Shown here: positions 4,829-6,342 of the stretch, piece by piece | Layout: every line of letters starts with the position of its first letter | Position numbering within the stretch: the first letter of the stretch is position 1 | Origin: Halovivax sp. | GTDB lineage: Archaea; Halobacteriota; Halobacteria; Halobacteriales; Natrialbaceae | DNA length: 6,342 nt | Direction of reading: 5' to 3' | Assembly (NCBI GenBank): GCA_007135505.1 | Contig: SLIS01000104.1 | Span: 1-6,342 of the forward strand | Position numbers and translations under genes: made by a program | The notes under the pieces: generated by a model | Seen by the model: only the letters and a program-made list of their open reading frames with translations | What the model was told of the DNA's origin: nothing | Databases searched by the model: none

Positions 4829-6342
4829 AATCGACATCGTGACGGCGATCTACCCGCCGTTGCTAGTGTTCGCTGCCGCCCTCTTGATGCTCGTCCTGCC
4901 CCGGGTCGCCGGATTCGCCCTCGGGGCACTCAGCCTCGCTGCCGTGACGGCCATCGCCTTCGTCGCTCCCGAGGGCTCGCACGTCTCGATGACGTTCCTC
5001 GGCTTCGACGTCCAGCCGTACCTCGTCGACGAGTACACCCGATTCGTCGCCATCGGCCTCGGGTTCCTGGGTACCTTCGCGGTGCTCTACGCCTACTCGA
5101 GCGAGGCACCCCGAGTGATGGCTGCGTTCGCGCTCGCCTACGTCGCCAGCGCGATCGGGGCGGTCTTCGCCGGCGACTGGCTCGTGCTCGTATTCATGTG
5201 GGAGATCATGGCGGTCACGAGCACGCTACTGGTCTGGCACTACGGCCGTGACGCCGTCCGTGCAGGCTATCGCTACGCACTGGCCCACGGAATCGGCGGC
5301 AGTCTCGTCCTCTTCGCCGTCATCGCCCACTACGCCCAGGCCGGGACGTTCGTCTACGGCGAGGGTGCAACGGGCTACACCGGCGACCTGCTCATTGACG
5401 GCGGCATCGCGACGGGGATTCCAGCCATGCTCGCCGTGCTGGGCATCGGCGTCAACGTCGCGTTCATCGGGTTCCACACCTGGCTGCCCGACACCTATCC
5501 CAAACCGCACTTCGCGGCCTCGGTCTTCCTCGCGGCGTTCACGACGAAGACGAGTGCCTACGTCCTGCTCCGGGCGTTCCCCGAGGGACACCTGTGGCTC
5601 GCGTACATGGGCGGGCTGATGGCCGTCTATGGCGTCGTCTTCGCGCTCCTGCAGCACGACATGCGGGCGCTCCTGTCCTATCACATCCAGGCCCAGCTTG
5701 GGTACATGGTCGCCGGCATCGGCCTCGGTTCGGCCATCGGCGTCGCCGGGGCGATGGGGCACCTGTTCAACAACGTCCTCTACAAGAGCCTGCTGTTCAT
5801 GGCCGTCGGGGTCGTTATCTACCGCACCCGGGAGAACGACCTGTACAAACTCGGTGGGCTCTGGCGCGAGATGCCGCTCACCGCCGTCGCGTTCTTCATC
5901 GGCGCGCTCTCGATTACCGCCGTTCCCGGCTTCAGCGGCTTCATCAGCAAGGGGATGGTGTTCGACGCCGCCACTGGCTACTTCGGCGGCGACGCGCACT
6001 GGCCGCTGTTCGTCCTGCTGTTCATCGGCGGGGTCGGCACGTTCCTCTCGTTCATCAAACTCGGCTACTACGTGTTCTTCCACGGCGAGAGCGACCGGGA
6101 AGTTCGCGACGCCAAACCCGGCCAGACCACCGCGATGCTGTCGGTCGGGGGTGCCTGTGTCGTCCTCGGGCTGCCGTTCGTCGGCTGGCCGATCTTCACC
6201 GACCTCATGCCGGTGATCGACGGCACCGAGTTCGCCGGTCTCGGCGTGACCGGGACACTCGATCCATACAGTATGGCCCACCTACAGGACGCGGTGCTCC
6301 TGCTCCTCATCTCCGCGGTCGCGTTCCCGATTATCCGCAAAC
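4821..6342 (+). CDS. mnhD: MrpD/NuoN-like antiporter subunit D3, 3' end outside window
   Basis: An uninterrupted frame from TTG 4821 to the right edge gives 507 complete codons with no stop. The protein begins (M)TEIDIVTAIYPPLLVFAAAL and is highly hydrophobic, with about 14 core helices plus a further hydrophobic segment near the edge (about 487-505, QDAVLLLLISAVAFPII), as expected for longer members of the family. Family marks: helix-5 E128 (VFMWEIMAVTSTLL), IGFHTWLPDTYPKPH after helix 7, helix-8 K243 (AAFTTKTSAYVLLRAF), LLSYHIQAQLGYM after helix 9, HLFNNVLYKSLLFMAVG in helices 10-11, and helix-12 K377 (GFSGFISKGMVF). The helix-7 position that is Lys in D1 and D2 is N212 here (GVNVAFIGFHTW). 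There is no His-rich insertion in the loop before helix 14, only a short charged stretch (GESDREVRDAKPG). The gene overlaps D2 by eight bases. The TTG start is supported by the Shine-Dalgarno-like motif at 4807; GTG 4839 is the alternative and would drop six residues. Confidence 0.92.
   Translation, partial: MTEIDIVTAIYPPLLVFAAALLMLVLPRVAGFALGALSLAAVTAIAFVAPEGSHVSMTFLGFDVQPYLVDEYTRFVAIGLGFLGTFAVLYAYSSEAPRVMAAFALAYVASAIGAVFAGDWLVLVFMWEIMAVTSTLLVWHYGRDAVRAGYRYALAHGIGGSLVLFAVIAHYAQAGTFVYGEGATGYTGDLLIDGGIATGIPAMLAVLGIGVNVAFIGFHTWLPDTYPKPHFAASVFLAAFTTKTSAYVLLRAFPEGHLWLAYMGGLMAVYGVVFALLQHDMRALLSYHIQAQLGYMVAGIGLGSAIGVAGAMGHLFNNVLYKSLLFMAVGVVIYRTRENDLYKLGGLWREMPLTAVAFFIGALSITAVPGFSGFISKGMVFDAATGYFGGDAHWPLFVLLFIGGVGTFLSFIKLGYYVFFHGESDREVRDAKPGQTTAMLSVGGACVVLGLPFVGWPIFTDLMPVIDGTEFAGLGVTGTLDPYSMAHLQDAVLLLLISAVAFPIIRK

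Noticed and set aside
3575..4837. Long minus-strand open frame (420 codons) opposite D2
   Set aside because: The same antisense effect. Its Val-rich runs are the complement of the His/Asp codons of D2, and there is no supporting start context or family motif.
5226..6281. Minus-strand frame (351 codons) and shorter plus-strand frames (5248-5619, 5629-6216) over D3
   Set aside because: They are Arg/Ser/Pro-rich or Asp/Glu-rich shadows. The real frame is the plus-strand one from 4821, which carries family motifs along its whole length.
1..6342. Membrane-bound hydrogenase or complex I membrane arm instead of an antiporter
   Set aside because: No NiFe, FeS or NuoH/NuoB-type subunit is visible and the MnhB-MnhC-MrpD order fits Mrp. 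It cannot be fully excluded because both operon ends are outside the window.

Overview
This window lies entirely inside one tightly packed plus-strand operon that encodes the membrane subunits of an Mrp/Mnh-type cation/proton antiporter. The organism is most likely a halophilic archaeon (class Halobacteria). The reasons are the high G+C content with strong G/C preference at third codon positions, the Asp/Glu-rich soluble loops, the Shine-Dalgarno motifs of the GGAGGTGA type buried in upstream genes, and a gene order (separate MbhD/E-like protein, MnhB, MnhC, then three NuoL/M/N-type subunits) that fits my recollection of haloarchaeal mrp clusters. The genus cannot be named from this sequence.

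Layout: bases 1-381 are the 3' end of an MbhD/MbhE-like (DUF4040-type) gene, equivalent to the C-terminal domain of bacterial MrpA. Next come mnhB (381-884), mnhC (881-1264), a first MrpD-like antiporter subunit here called D1 (1257-2837), a second, more MrpA/NuoL-like subunit D2 with an acidic His-rich insertion (2837-4828), and a third subunit D3 that starts at a TTG codon (4821) and runs off the right edge. There is no intergenic DNA: all five junctions overlap by 1-8 bases, and each downstream start has a Shine-Dalgarno-like motif 6-8 bases upstream. I see no promoter, terminator, RNA gene, mobile element, CRISPR array or long repeat; the operon promoter and the MnhE/F/G-type small subunits, if present, must lie outside the window.

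How the genes work together: in the known family, MrpA/D-type subunits are the 14-helix ion-translocating modules, while the MrpA C-terminal module, MrpB and MrpC form the small-subunit part of the same membrane complex. The complex uses the proton gradient to expel Na+, which a cell in strong brine needs. This version has three antiporter-like subunits rather than the two of bacterial Mrp, and MrpA appears split into separate genes. The points most worth a second look are the uneven distribution of the conserved helix-7 and helix-8 lysines among the three subunits and the His/Asp-rich insertion in D2. The overall system is a recognisable family, not a wholly new one.
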